Shown piece by piece: positions 51,401 to 62,100 of a DNA stretch of 64,000 nt (position 1 is the first letter of the stretch; the number at the start of each line of letters is the position of its first letter). A program made the position numbers and the translations under genes. The stretch covers positions 124,001 through 188,000 of the forward strand of contig JAFKAC010000013.1 of NCBI GenBank assembly GCA_025766275.1, written 5' to 3'. Under the pieces are notes generated by a model, which made no database searches, was not told the DNA's origin, and was given only the letters and a program-made list of their open reading frames with translations. The DNA is from Lactarius indigo. Its lineage: Eukaryota; Basidiomycota; Agaricomycetes; Russulales; Russulaceae.

Positions 51401-53162
51401 AGAGTGTTGCTGAGTAATACCCTATGGGGTGCCGTTTTCCGTCAGACTTTTTCTGCAGTAGTACGGCTCCCACCGCGTAGCCCGAGGCGTCTACTTCTAG
51501 CTCAAACAGGTCTTGGAGGACGGGGTGTGCTAGCACCGGTTCTTCGGTTACTAGGCGTTTGAGAGTGTTGAACGCGTTGTTTTCCTCTTTTGTCCACCGC
51601 CATTCTTCGTCCTTGCAGGTTAACTTGGTGAGTGGTTTGGCGTGAGTTGCGAAGCCGCGGATAAAGAGCCTGTAAAAGTTGCAGAAACTGAGAAAAGATC
51701 GAACGTCTTTGACCTTTGTCGGTGTTGGCCAATCTTTGATGCCTTGGACTTTTACAGGGTCCATTCGAGTCACCCCCCTTTCAAGGATTACCCCCAGGTA
51801 ATCCATACACGGCTGATGGAACAGGCATTTTTCGAGTTTGAAGTAGAGGTCGTGTTCCTGCGCAACACGTAAAACATCGCGTACGGCGGCAATATGGGCG
51901 GCTAGATCATGATCAAAATGAGTGGCTATGCCGATATCATCCATGTAGACACGTATCGTAGTCCCCATGCGTTCGTGTTTTGCGATGGTGTCGCGGTAGA
52001 TGTGGTTCATCATAGCCTGGAACGTCGCGGGGGAGTTGGTAAGACCAAAGAACATGACCGTCGGCTCGAAGAGGCCGAATTTTGTTTTGAACGCCGCTTT
52101 TTCTTGATCGCCGTCGTGAATTCGTATGTTGTTATAGCCCCATCGGATGTCGAGCTTCGTGTAGATGTGGGCGTTACTGAGATCGAGGATGAGGTCTTGA
52201 ATTAGCGGTAACGGGTACTGGTTTCGAATGGTGTGTGAATTAATAACCCGGTAGTCCTGTACCGGGCGTAGTTTTCCATCCTTCTTTTTGATGAAAAAGA
52301 ATGAGGAGGCGTACGGGGAGATTGAAGGGCATAGGTATCCCTGTTTCAACTTTTCTTCTAGAAACTCCTTCAGTTCTCCTTCCTCCTTCTGCGTCATTGG
52401 GTATATTTTGCAGTCAATTGCCGTTGGTGCGGTTGGTTTGAAGTCAATCGCGTGATCCCAGGGCCTTGCTGGGGGGAATCGATGCGAGGCCTGCTCGCTG
52501 AATAACCTGCTAAATGCGGTGTAGGCTGACGGTAATTCAGCTGCTTTTTGCTGTTGTCCTGCCTGAATCGCCAGCTCTGTTGAAGTAGTAGCGCGGACAA
52601 GTGCTACGTCTTCCGGTTCTAGGTCTAGTACGATTTCTTCCTTTTCGGCCACTGTGAGGGCTCGGATGATTGGCGTGGTAAGTAAATCTTCTGTGATAGC
52701 CAGTACCACTGGTTGCATGTTGGGGTGTATTGTAGCCGTCGCCCAGCTGATAGTAGGTTTGAAGGCGCTTAGCCACGGGTAGCCTAGCACCATGTCTTCG
52801 CTTCCGAGATCGGTGACTAGGAAGGTCATTCATTTTATCTGTCCATGTGTTTTCACTTCTAGGTCAACGTAATGAGTGATCAACCCAGCTTTGTTCTCGG
52901 TATTATCTATGTTCCATATTTTGCGTGGTACGTTCAAGGGTTGTACCGGGATTCCAGCCCGACGTGCCATGTTTGGTTTGATAAAGTTGTCAGTCACTCC
53001 TGAATCGATCAGGGCCTTGATTTCAGTCGTTTGGTAATTCGTTTTGACAGTCACTGGGATTCGTAGAGATCGATAGCGTGTTGTCACAATTACAGAATTA
53101 CATTGTAGAGCCCTCACCCAGACTGACGGGTTTAGGCGTCCCGAAAACCCTCTTTTCCCCAC
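48417..53162 (-). CDS. Element 2 pol polyprotein
   Basis: The main open frame (52829-48417) is 1470 residues. A TGA at 52830 separates it from the protease part (53162-52833, DSGVTDNFI). In residues of the main frame: RT about 130-310 with YMDD at 295-298 (near 51945), RNase H after it, integrase with HHCC finger (HDHHDLPIHGHPG, CAECQRNK), then DDE core (VDFITKLP, SDRDPRF, AYHPRTNGQSERTNQW), chromodomain (YEVEAILDSWHF, LIKWKGYPDSENQWV near 49800-49690), and a conserved extra domain at about 1089-1470. The integrase inserts the DNA copy and the chromodomain may steer it to heterochromatin. The protease active-site triplet is DSG. Because of the single TGA this copy should not make a full polyprotein, but it is otherwise well kept. 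Confidence 0.88.
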
Positions 53163-55177
53163 AAATCTTGAAGTATGAGGTCTTTTACCTCGTCCGTGCT
53201 ATTGGCTACTTGCGTAAGCCATTCCTTCGCTTGCTCTCCCGCTGTTTTTGTTGTTGCAGCGTTTATCTGCGGCATTGGTGTCGCGCTTGGTGCCGGTGTG
53301 GCATACCCTGGTAGTGAGGGTTCGTATTGTGACATGGGTCCCTGGGACGGAGGCCATTGATTATGCCATGTTGTTTCCGTCATACGACTGCTTGACGGAG
53401 CGTTTTGCCACGATCTCTGCGTGCGGGGGTGGGGGCAATTTCATGAGAGGTGTCCCGGAGCTTGGCAATTATAACATAGTACGTTCCTGAGGTCTCGCCT
53501 GTTTCCTCCTCTGCCTCTCCCTCGTGCTCCTGGCCCCCCTCGCGGAGGGAATGGTGGCTGCTGCCACGTGTACGGTGGTTTACTGTAATCGATTTCTTCT
53601 GACCCCACAAGTCGTACTTTGGCGTGGTCAGCTGAAGTGTCCATTGCCCATGGGTTAGTTTGCGGTAGGTTCTGCGGGAGCGTCCATCCTGCATTCCCGG
53701 TCTGTTTTCTTGGCTGTGTTGTCGTGTTCTTATGCTCGTTGAGTCGTGCTTTAAGGTGGATGTAGTTTTTTTGTCGTTTCAAGACTGCCCGTTTCCAGTC
53801 GTCGAAGGTGACTGGTTCGTCAAATTGGAACGCATTCTTGAATAGTTCTTTGGGCAACCCTGATGTGAAGAGGTCGATCGTTTGGGGTTCATTGAGGCGG
53901 TAATGAGCCTTCCGTGTGAGTTGTTCGAAGTCATTCACGTACTTGTCGACATCCTCTCCCACCATTTTGTACCCTTTTCGTAATATTGCCTGGGCCTGTT
54001 CTCATTCGAGTGTATTCTCGAATCTCTGGCTGAATCCGTCCGCTACGGCCTCCCAGAGTTCTCGCGTATAGGGGCTGATCCCCCTTTGTATCTGTCAATT
54101 GAGCCAGGTCAGGAAGGACAGCACCCATTCGCTGACCGCTCCTCCTTCGATGTAGGACAGGAAGAGGAGACATCTCCTGTAGTCGTTTCTCATGATGGGG
54201 GTGTCCAAGTTCATGCCCCAATAGACGTGCCACTGTGTCAGAAATTGGTCCACTTTAAGTCGGTCTCCATCGAAGATGGAAGGTGGCTCGCCGGTTAATT
54301 TTTGTCCTCCTTCACTCCCACCGCTGCCTCCACCGCTGCCTCCACCGCCTCCTCCCGGTGGTCCTGATGGTGGCCCTCTTGGTGGTTCGGTTCTTCGCAG
54401 GTCGAAGGGGATTCCTCCCCCAGGTGGCGGTAGTGGGTCATTGTCTGGTCCTCCGGTTCCCGGTGGTATTTCTAGTGCGGGTCGTCTTCCGGATGGGGGA
54501 TCTCCTCTGTCTGATCCTATTGCTCGGAATATGGCAGCATCGTCCGCGGTCATTCTAATCCCCATTTCTGGGTTGATTGGCATGAGTATTTCTCTTGCCT
54601 CTTCTCTTATTGCGCGCGATTCTTCAAGTGCGACTTCCTCCATTGCTTGTGTTAGCGTGGCCATGATGGCTGGTGACCGTATGTGAATTGGTTCTGGTTC
54701 GGTGATATGTGCAGACTCAGCTCGTTCAATGAGAAGATCTTGTATTGCTCCTCCACTGCTTTCTGCTTGTTCTGGTTGCCTTCCTTCGCTACCTTCGTCA
54801 CTCTGTTTGGTTTCTTCAGATACTGCTTCTCCGGTCGTATGTTCTTGCAGCTGTCCGTTGATGGGTCCCCAATCGGCGCGGCTATTGAGCTCTCGTGCGT
54901 CGATATCGCAGTGATATCGAGGTCCTGTTGGTCGTATGACGTCCCACTGGGAGTCTATGGGATTCCATGTAACTTCTACCCAACACAAATGGTCGAAGTT
55001 GAACTCAACTGGTCGGAACCTGGTAGGTCCGTTGAATTCCACAAAGTATCCGGTTTCTTCTTGTCTTTCCCTCCAATTGGCTGCTTGTAAAAAGCGTGTG
55101 GGGACGTTTCGTTCTCCCCTTCTTGGTAGCGAATATGGACGGAAGCTCGTCCACTGGTCTCTTGTTGTTACGGCCAC
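53132..55177 (-). pseudogene. Element 2 gag
   Basis: The codon matching the gag start of element 1 reads GTG (55175-55177) here. The frame is broken by TGA at 54095, 54002 and 53441, where element 1 has CGA or where arginine is expected. The product has a Glu-rich N-terminal region, a Gly/Pro-rich hinge, a capsid-like part (KYVNDFEQLTRKAHYRLNEP) and a zinc knuckle CYNCQAPGHLS*NC. It ends at TAA 53132, overlapping pol in the -1 frame. Confidence 0.82.
53144..53159 (-). promoter_or_regulatory. Candidate -1 frameshift site, element 2
   Basis: Two slippery heptamers in the gag frame on the minus strand: G GGA AAA (53153-53159) and G GGT TTT (53144-53150), ten bases before the gag stop at 53132-53134. 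Pol is in the -1 frame. Confidence 0.6.
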
Positions 55178-55183
55178 GATGGT

Positions 55184-55194
55184 ATCTTGGTCTT
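55184..55194 (-). promoter_or_regulatory. Self-primer-type primer-binding site, element 2
   Basis: AAGACCAAGAT on the minus strand, two bases after the 5' LTR. The exact complement lies within the LTR (minus strand of 55431-55441). Confidence 0.7.
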
Positions 55195-55196
55195 GA

Positions 55197-55728
55197 TGTA
55201 ACGTCATCACGACGTTAGCTTGACTTAAGCTTGGAGTGGCAGTAACACTTAGCAATGTATGACCCAGATGACTTAAAGATACGGAGATCTAAGCCCTTGC
55301 CTCAGTGAATACGCGAAGGTACACCGGCAAGTTGTAGTGTGCTTTCAGCGACGAACGAAGTTGCGCAGAATTCGATATGAACGAGACAAAGTCGAGAGAG
55401 AGAGAAGAGGGGAACAAGTGACGATTCAAGAAGACCAAGATGGCGTATCTTGGTCTTCACAAGACAGATTAAATACAAGTCGAGCAGGCTTTCAAGCGCT
55501 GCTATGAGTCACAGTAGGTAGCGTCCAACGTATCGCGTAAGTATCTCAAACCCTAGTACTACTAGTACTAGTATCGGTGGCGTCCTCTCTCAGTCAGCTA
55601 TCAGTACAGTATCTCCTATCGTGCTTATCGTATCACCGTGGGTAAGTCCGCAACTAATCTACCTTACCGCTGTAGCTGCAACCGGTACAGTAAGGGTTCA
55701 CAGGCCTACCAGAATCCGAAACGTAACA
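55197..55728 (-). repeat. 5' LTR of element 2
   Basis: 532 bp, TGTAACGTCA to CGTAACA. It matches the 3' LTR except for a handful of CpG transitions and should drive transcription leftward. Confidence 0.9.
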
Positions 55729-55733
55729 AGTGA

Positions 55734-56049
55734 CGATTCAAGAAGACCAAGATGGCGTGTCTTGGTCTTCGCTAGACACTATAAATACAAGTCAAGCAGG
55801 CTTTCAAGCGCTGCTATGAGTCACCGTAGGTACGCATCCAACGTATCGCAGAAACATCGCAAACCCTAGTACTACTACTACTAGTACTAGTGGCGTCGGT
55901 CATCAGTCAGCAATCGTACCATATCTCCTATCGTATCACCATATCACCGTAGTAAAGTCCGCAACTAATTTACCTTACCACCGTAGTCGCAACCGGTACA
56001 GTAAGGGTCCGTAAGCCATATCAACCAGTCAAAATATGGGAACGTGACA
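55734..56049 (-). repeat. 5' LTR of element 1, right part
   Basis: The remaining 316 bp of the LTR after element 2, ending GTGACA at 56049. Differences from the left LTR of element 1 are almost all CpG transitions. Confidence 0.9.
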
Positions 56050-56497
56050 GATCTGTCAGGTGAGTAATGACTTGCCGAACATCTGCCACGTGGCTGAGCT
56101 CGGGGCACTCACTATCAATCTGTCAGGTGAGTAATGACTCGCCAACCATCTGCCGTGTGGCTGACATTAATCAGCTGCCGCAACCACGTCACAGACGGAG
56201 GTGACAACCGACTACTCTGGGGCCATGTGGCCCACTGATACAGACCTATTACCTCTCGGTGCGAATAAACTTCTGCTGACCAACCAGTACCCATTAGTCC
56301 GCAATGTGGTTCAAGAGGCAATTGAGCACTTGTGAGCATCCCTCATGTTCAATCACGCATTCCTGACTGCACCTATCACATTTGCTTTCACCAAGGAGAG
56401 TCTCATCACTGCTGCCAAGAAACTTAAACCTGGTGCTGTACACATACAACGCCGACTCCAGCAAGACGAAGACTACCTAGCAAAAGTAGTTCCACTG
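56050..56497 (+). pseudogene. 3' part of the disrupted DUF6532-like gene
   Basis: The exon cut by element 1 ends here with GATCTGTCAG and a GTGAGT donor. A segment of about 66 bp holding this exon end is then repeated once (AATCTGTCAGGTGAGTAATGACT at about 56118). From about 56236 the frame reads LLLTNQYPLVRNVVQEAIEHL, TGA at 56333, then ASLMFNHAFLTAPITFAF and ends at a GTAAGT donor (56498). This matches what I know of the DUF6532 domain, with arginine expected at the TGA. Confidence 0.6.
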
Positions 56498-56569
56498 GTA
56501 AGTGTCATTAATGTTGTGATGGTGCTCGTGGAGGTGGCAGCGATGGCTTGCAGAGGTGGCATGCCTCCA

Positions 56570-56715
56570 GTGTCGGCTTGCAGTGTTGGCGGCGATGGCT
56601 CGCAGTGTTGGCGGCGATGGCTCGCAGTGTCGGCGGTGATGGCTCACAGTGTCGGCGGCGACGGCTCACAGTGTCGGCGGTGACAGCTTGCAGTGTCAGC
56701 GGTGATGGCTTGTGG
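56570..56715. repeat. 22-bp minisatellite
   Basis: About six head-to-tail variants of TGTCGGCGGTGATGGCTCACAG, probably inside an intron of the disrupted host gene. Confidence 0.7.
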
Positions 56716-56749
56716 TCACACGCGTGGTTGTTGTATGCTTGGGGATAGG

Positions 56750-58197
56750 GGTGGGTTGGCAGGCGTGTCGGCGTTGTGGTGTACAGGCAGGTGTGTGCGC
56801 TGATACCCTAAACCGTCGTTAAACGCAAGAACGACTGGTAAAGGAGTGATATTGGGTTCGAGAAGTCGGGGAATATAGGACCGATAATCTGGCCGATGGC
56901 GACTTTAACTGAAGGCGCCCCGACGCAGGACCGAACGAACCGAAGCCGACCGAGGCGAGAGCGACGTAGTCTTAACGCGACACGGGGCTGCGAATAGCCG
57001 AGGTATAGCCAAGTACGCACACATGGGTGCTTCGCGAAATCAAATAGAATAGATGTCGTAGATAATCGAATAGTAGGATATGAGTGTATGAATAGAATGA
57101 AGTCGCTATGGGCTCCCCGAAGGTTGCTGCTGTTGTACCTGTGGTATAGAGCTATTTATGTGCTGCCGCTCGCCGACCGAATCCGCACCTCACCGCTTTT
57201 CCCTTGCTGAACGTCCATCTTACTCTCCTGCCTTAAACCCACGCCGGTCTGATCCGCTCTTCTCTGGGGTGTCGCCTTACCAACCCTAGGTGCTGCTTTG
57301 CCTATTTGCACCATGGCCGCGCCTGTGATTCTGCTCGGCTGCTCCGGTATGTCGCTATTCGCCATGTTGGCCCTGATCAGTTTCTGGGGCTTTCACATGT
57401 ACCGCGCTAATATAGGCACCGTCCCGTACCCCGCGCTGGGGCCGCACCCGTGATTGCAGCAGTAGGCTACCGTTCGCATATGCGGCTAGAATATTCGGGC
57501 GTCTTGGCCCATTACCACGGGCCGCTCTTCCTGCTGCCGAGAGTGACCGATTGCAATACTCTAGACGGGCCGGTTGGGCCGGTCTGCCGCATATTGTCAT
57601 ATTAGCTTAGATCTGTGAAAATTAACGCTTAGCGGCGCGCTGGGTGTATCATTTCCCCTCTTGGCTGAGCTTCTGACTGTCCTCAGTCAGTCGGCGCAAT
57701 AGCATCGCATGGTAGAAGTCTTCGGGCGGTGCTGGTAGCGTGAGAACGGTCCACGAGTCCACCATACGTTGTCGCCGATATTGTTATCGTCATCCTTTCG
57801 CCAGAGGACGATGGTGGTGAGACTGGGGTAGGTGTCTAAGGACTGTCACGTTGGATCGTGAAGGAGCAGTGGCGCTGGTATACCCGGAATTTTGGTAGCG
57901 AGCTTGTAGCGGCCTCCTGCTGTACTGGAGAAGTTGTTTATCTTGATGTGAGAGTCCCCGTGGGCGTTGGCTATTGCGGAAGTTCGGTGTTTTAGTTGGC
58001 CCGGTACTGCGGAAACAGGCTTGTTAGGCCAGCATGTGTGTGCTCGGTGCGCTTGGGGTTCGGCCTCGTGTAGCGGGTATATCGCGTGTTATTTCACTGT
58101 TCGCATAGGATTAAAAGCAATAATAAAGTAAGACTGTAAAAAATTAAATTCCAGAGATGGCTCTTTCGCAGCCCGTGTTTTCGCGCTTATGGAATGT
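56750..58197. other. No gene recognised
   Basis: 1.4 kb without a recognisable product. As it lies downstream (minus strand) of a cut retrotransposon polyprotein, it may contain that element's 3' untranslated region and LTR, but I could not find LTR borders. Confidence 0.4.
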
Positions 58198-58670
58198 TCA
58201 CATGTCGAGTTCTTCGGCTGCCTCAGGTATATCTTCGTCGTCTTCGCTCTCCTGGGTGCCTTGCTGTGGGTCCACATCCAGTTTGCCACTGGCTTCCAAT
58301 TCGCGCAACCGGGTGACCAAAACGTCCAAGTGTCGCTCTAGATTGGGTATGTCCATATATTCGCGGGCGAAATACGGCACCACTCTGAAGGCTGCTATGG
58401 TGTTGTGTAGTAGTGTGCTGTCGAGCTTGCATACTATGTAGGCCCCTCCTTTGTTTCGCGAGACCACTACTAGTGGCCTGAAGTAGCGCGGCCGCATTTT
58501 GCGATTCAGTGCTTTTTCTATCGCGGTGTTGCGGATTAGGACTAGAGCGCCTCTTTTGAAATCGTAGTCACGAATTGTTGCCGAGTGTGCCTTCTCAAAC
58601 CGCAGGGCCGCGCGATTGCGGTGTTCGTGTACTCTTGCCTTGAGCCGGTCTAGGTCTTCCGGTCGCTTTT
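58198..58670 (-). pseudogene. C-terminal end of another Ty3/gypsy-type pol
   Basis: An open minus frame reads RLKARVHEHRNRAALRFEKAH, then DYDFKRGALVLIRNTAIEK, then MRPRYFRPLVVVSRNKGGAY and ends at 58198. This is the integrase C-terminal region of a retrotransposon family different from elements 1-3. It is cut at 58670 by the LTR of element 3. The remainder must lie beyond the right edge. Confidence 0.65.
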
Positions 58671-59145
58671 TGTAACGTCGTCACGACGTTAGCTCGACTT
58701 GAGCTCGAGTACGGCGACTTTGAGGACTTAGCTAATCACGCCTCAGAGGCGTATGGCACGAAGGCGGGTCTAGATGTTCGAAGACACTAGTACGGCGACG
58801 ATCCCCTGGTCTGAGACAAGGGACAAGACGTGAGAAAGAGAGAGAGAGAGAGAGAGGGAGAAAAGCAAGTGACGATTGAAGAAGACCAAGATGGCGTGTC
58901 TTGGTCTTCCACCGCTATCTTAAATACAAGAGGAGCAGGCTTTCAAGCGCTGCTATGAGTCACAGTATGGTAGCGTCCAACGTATCGCGTAAGTAACTCA
59001 ATCCTAGTACTACTACTACCTGTACTAGGATCGAGTCATCCTTCAACTCCTAACTCCTATCGTAAAGTCCGAGTCCGTGACTAATCTACCTTACAGCCGT
59101 AGCCACAACCGGTACAGTAAGGGTCCAACACATGAAACCGTAACA
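58671..59145 (-). repeat. 3' LTR of element 3
   Basis: TGTAACG to CGTAACA, 475 bp, with a (GA)n run near 58837-58857 and the self-primer 11-mer AAGACCAAGAT at 58882-58892. It is shorter than, and partly unlike, the LTRs of elements 1 and 2. Confidence 0.85.
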
Positions 59146-59175
59146 TCACCCCCTTTTCAGCGTGAGACTCCCGAC

Positions 59176-62100
59176 TCACCGAAAGTCTCGCGCCGGCCAA
59201 GTGGACTGCTCGTCGCTAAGCCGCTCAAAAACGTTCGCCCTCTCCAACCGATAGATGCAGTCCCTCTTGTCGTCCCTCGCCGACAGCCGCATGGCCTGAA
59301 GCTGACGGATTCGAGCCGCAAGTCGTTCTTCCTCGTACGCGGCCGCCCGGTAGCGCGTCACCTCCGCCGTCAGGGACTCGTCCCCGATGCGGTGCAGGGC
59401 GCGGTCCGTAATCTTGTCGGACGCGAGAATAACGAGGTCCTCATGGGCGATGAAGGCGCGTCCCGCAGCCGATAGCATCGGGAAGGCGTACAGTGGTTTG
59501 CCGTAGAGATGGGGGGACCCGGGAATGAGTCCGAGGACAAACGGATTCGCACCTCCGACTATCTGAATATGACTGGCGTTCATCTCTACGCCATCGGGTC
59601 CGGTGATGGGGAAGTGAACGTAATGGGGCTGTCGATTCGCCCTGAACCCTTCAGGCGCAAGGACCTGCGCGGGGTCGTCGTCGTGCGTAATGGGGGTGTG
59701 AAATGCGACGCCGGGCAGTCGCACACGTCCTCGAGACATGGGGGTGCCGTCGGTGTGGACAAGCCATGGGGTGATTCGGGGATTAGTAGGGTGGCTGTGC
59801 GTTCGAAGGAGGGGGTGTCTGACCGGGTAGTAATCTTCGTCGTCAACGTGAGCTTCGTCATGAGGGAGCGTTGCCTGCGCTGCCGCAGCTCGCTCAATCT
59901 CCTCTGCGCTAAGCGCAGCTGTTCGTCGGCCCACTCCTTCGCCGTCCTCCGCCAGTCCTCCGCTGCTTCTAACTCTGCTTGGGTCTTCAAGGGGTCGGTC
60001 GGCAGGGAGAATTCCCCGCGTGCCGATGAGGTCGTCACCTGGGGGGATGACGGCGATGGGCTCCCGATTACCTTCGTCATCTCGGAAGATGTGAGCGACG
60101 GCATGCTGCTGCTCGTCGTCGGGCTGCTGAGTCGGGTCGGGGAACCTCTGTAGGACCGCAGCCCACTCTTGAGCGGTGATATGCCCCGTTCGCAGGTCTG
60201 CAGGTGTGTACGGAGTGAGGCGGACCTGTTGTACCACGGTTTCTTCGTCGTCTTGGATGAGGTTGGCGGCGTCTTGTGCGACTTGGTCGAGGAGGATCGC
60301 CGTGGTGACATGTCTGAGAGGAGAAGTGGGCATAGAAGTATAGGAGGGATGCTGCCCATGGTCATCCGGGAGGTCGCTTTTATGATAGCGAGCGGTTGAC
60401 CGGCCCGCTCGATACGCCTCTATCGCCTCGGGTGCGAATACGTCATCCTTATCGACCCACTGATTCTCCGAGTCCGGATACCCCTTCCACTTGACGAGGT
60501 ATTGAAGTTTTCTTCGTCTGCCGAAATGCCGCGAATCTAGAATCGCCTCGACCTCGTATTCTTCTTCTCCCTCCACAAGATCCGGTGGTGGACGTGGGAA
60601 GTTCTCGCCGTGTAAGGCGGTGTTCTTGTATGGCGTGAGAAGATCGATGTGAAACACTGGATGGATGCTCCACTGTGTGGGAAGTTCTAGGCGGTAATTG
60701 TAGGGAGACATCACCTGGGTCACCCTGAACGGTCCGTGGTGTCGCGCCGCCAATTTTGCCGTAGGTTGATTGGTCCGCAGATGTTTCCCTTCTAACCACA
60801 CCTGGTCTCCGACCTGATAGCGCGGGGTATCTTTGTGCCGAATCCAACTATCTTGCGCCCTCTTGATGAGATCTTGTGCGAGTTGGCGCGCTTCCTTTAG
60901 TTGTGTTAGTCTGGTGATCACGTTAGGGATTGGGGATGGCTTATCCGTCCAATCAGCCGTCGGGTTGTATCCCATCAGAAGCATGAATGGTGATTGCTTT
61001 GTGTGTTCATGAGGCCAATTGTTGTGAGCGAATTCCGCTATAGGGAGGTACTCCGCCCAGTTATCTTGACGCTCGTTGGCCCAGAACCGCAAGTATTGTT
61101 CGAGCCACTGATTGGTACGTTCTGACTGTCCGTCTGTACGTGGATGATAGGCCGTGGAGATATTCTGTTGAATCCCCAATATACGGCATACTTCTCGTGT
61201 GAATTTGGAGGCGAACCGGGGGTCGCGATCACTAATAATTTTACGCGGTAATCCGAATCTTCTGAACATGTGATTGACGTACAAGATGGCGGTTCCTTCC
61301 GCTGTAATCTCCTCGTTGCACGGGATGAATATAGATGCTTTACTGCAGTCGTGGTCAGTAACGGTCAGGATACTGTCGTACGACTGTGAAGTCGGTAGTT
61401 TGGTGATAAAATCTAAGGCAATGGTATGGAACGGGGGAGCGTCCGTGATTGCAGTGATCGGGTGCAGGGGGGCTCGGGTAGGTCGAGTGTTGACCTTGTT
61501 TCGTTGGCAATCCGCGCATCCAGTGACGTATTCATAGACGTCTCGGCGGATGGTTGGCCACCAGTGGTGTCGCTCTACAATCCGTTGTGTTCTGCTTATC
61601 CCGGGGTGTCCGTGTACTGGTGGGTCATGGTGGTCCTGTATGATGGCCCTATAGGTCGTCATTGGCCCAGTGATTACCAGTCGTCCCTCCTTGTACCATT
61701 CTCCGTCGATCTTCTTAAGACGGTGTGCATCGACCCAGGTTTTGATTATGGTGGGGTCTTGTTGTCGTCTCGGTTGTTGCATCATGGGGTGTATTTCCAA
61801 CGTGCGTGCGGTATTAGTAGCTCGCACAAACACTTCCGGAGGTAAGACAACCACACCTTGGTTGTCCTCATCCCCTTGGTCGTAATCTGGTCTCCTTGAT
61901 AGCGCGTCTGCTCTACCGTTGTTCTTCCCCTTGATATGATGGATCTCGAAATCGTATTCCATCAACTCCAGTACTTCTCGGGCGACTCTCCGACTAATCT
62001 TTTGCGGCGTCTTCCAATATTGTAGGTTGAGGTGATCCGAGAATATCTTGATCTTGTGTGGGGATCCCGCGAGTAAGGGGCGCCAGTGTCGGAGGGCCTT

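Larger units (their letters stand above)
47856..55728 (-). mobile_element. Element 2: Ty3/gypsy chromovirus nested in element 1
   Basis: 7873 bp with LTRs at 47856-48387 and 55197-55728, both 532 bp. It lies inside the 5' LTR of element 1 with the duplication AGTGA at 47851-47855 and 55729-55733. The LTRs differ at about nine sites by eye, all CpG transitions, so the insertion is young. Pol is nearly intact; gag has three TGA codons and no proper start. Confidence 0.92.
40243..56049 (-). mobile_element. Element 1: Ty3/gypsy chromovirus, decayed, carrying nested element 2
   Basis: LTRs at 40243-40789 and 47625-47855 plus 55734-56049. Both add to 547 bp once element 2 and its duplication are removed. 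Flanks give the 4-bp duplication GATC (40239-40242 and 56050-56053). On the minus strand the order is 5' LTR, primer site, gag, pol, purine tract, 3' LTR. Seven in-frame TGA codons and one 1-base gag deletion show it is dead. It entered an exon of the DUF6532-like gene. Confidence 0.9.

Noticed and set aside
56548..56748. Cys/Trp/Arg-rich open frame
   Set aside because: It is the translation of a 22-bp minisatellite.
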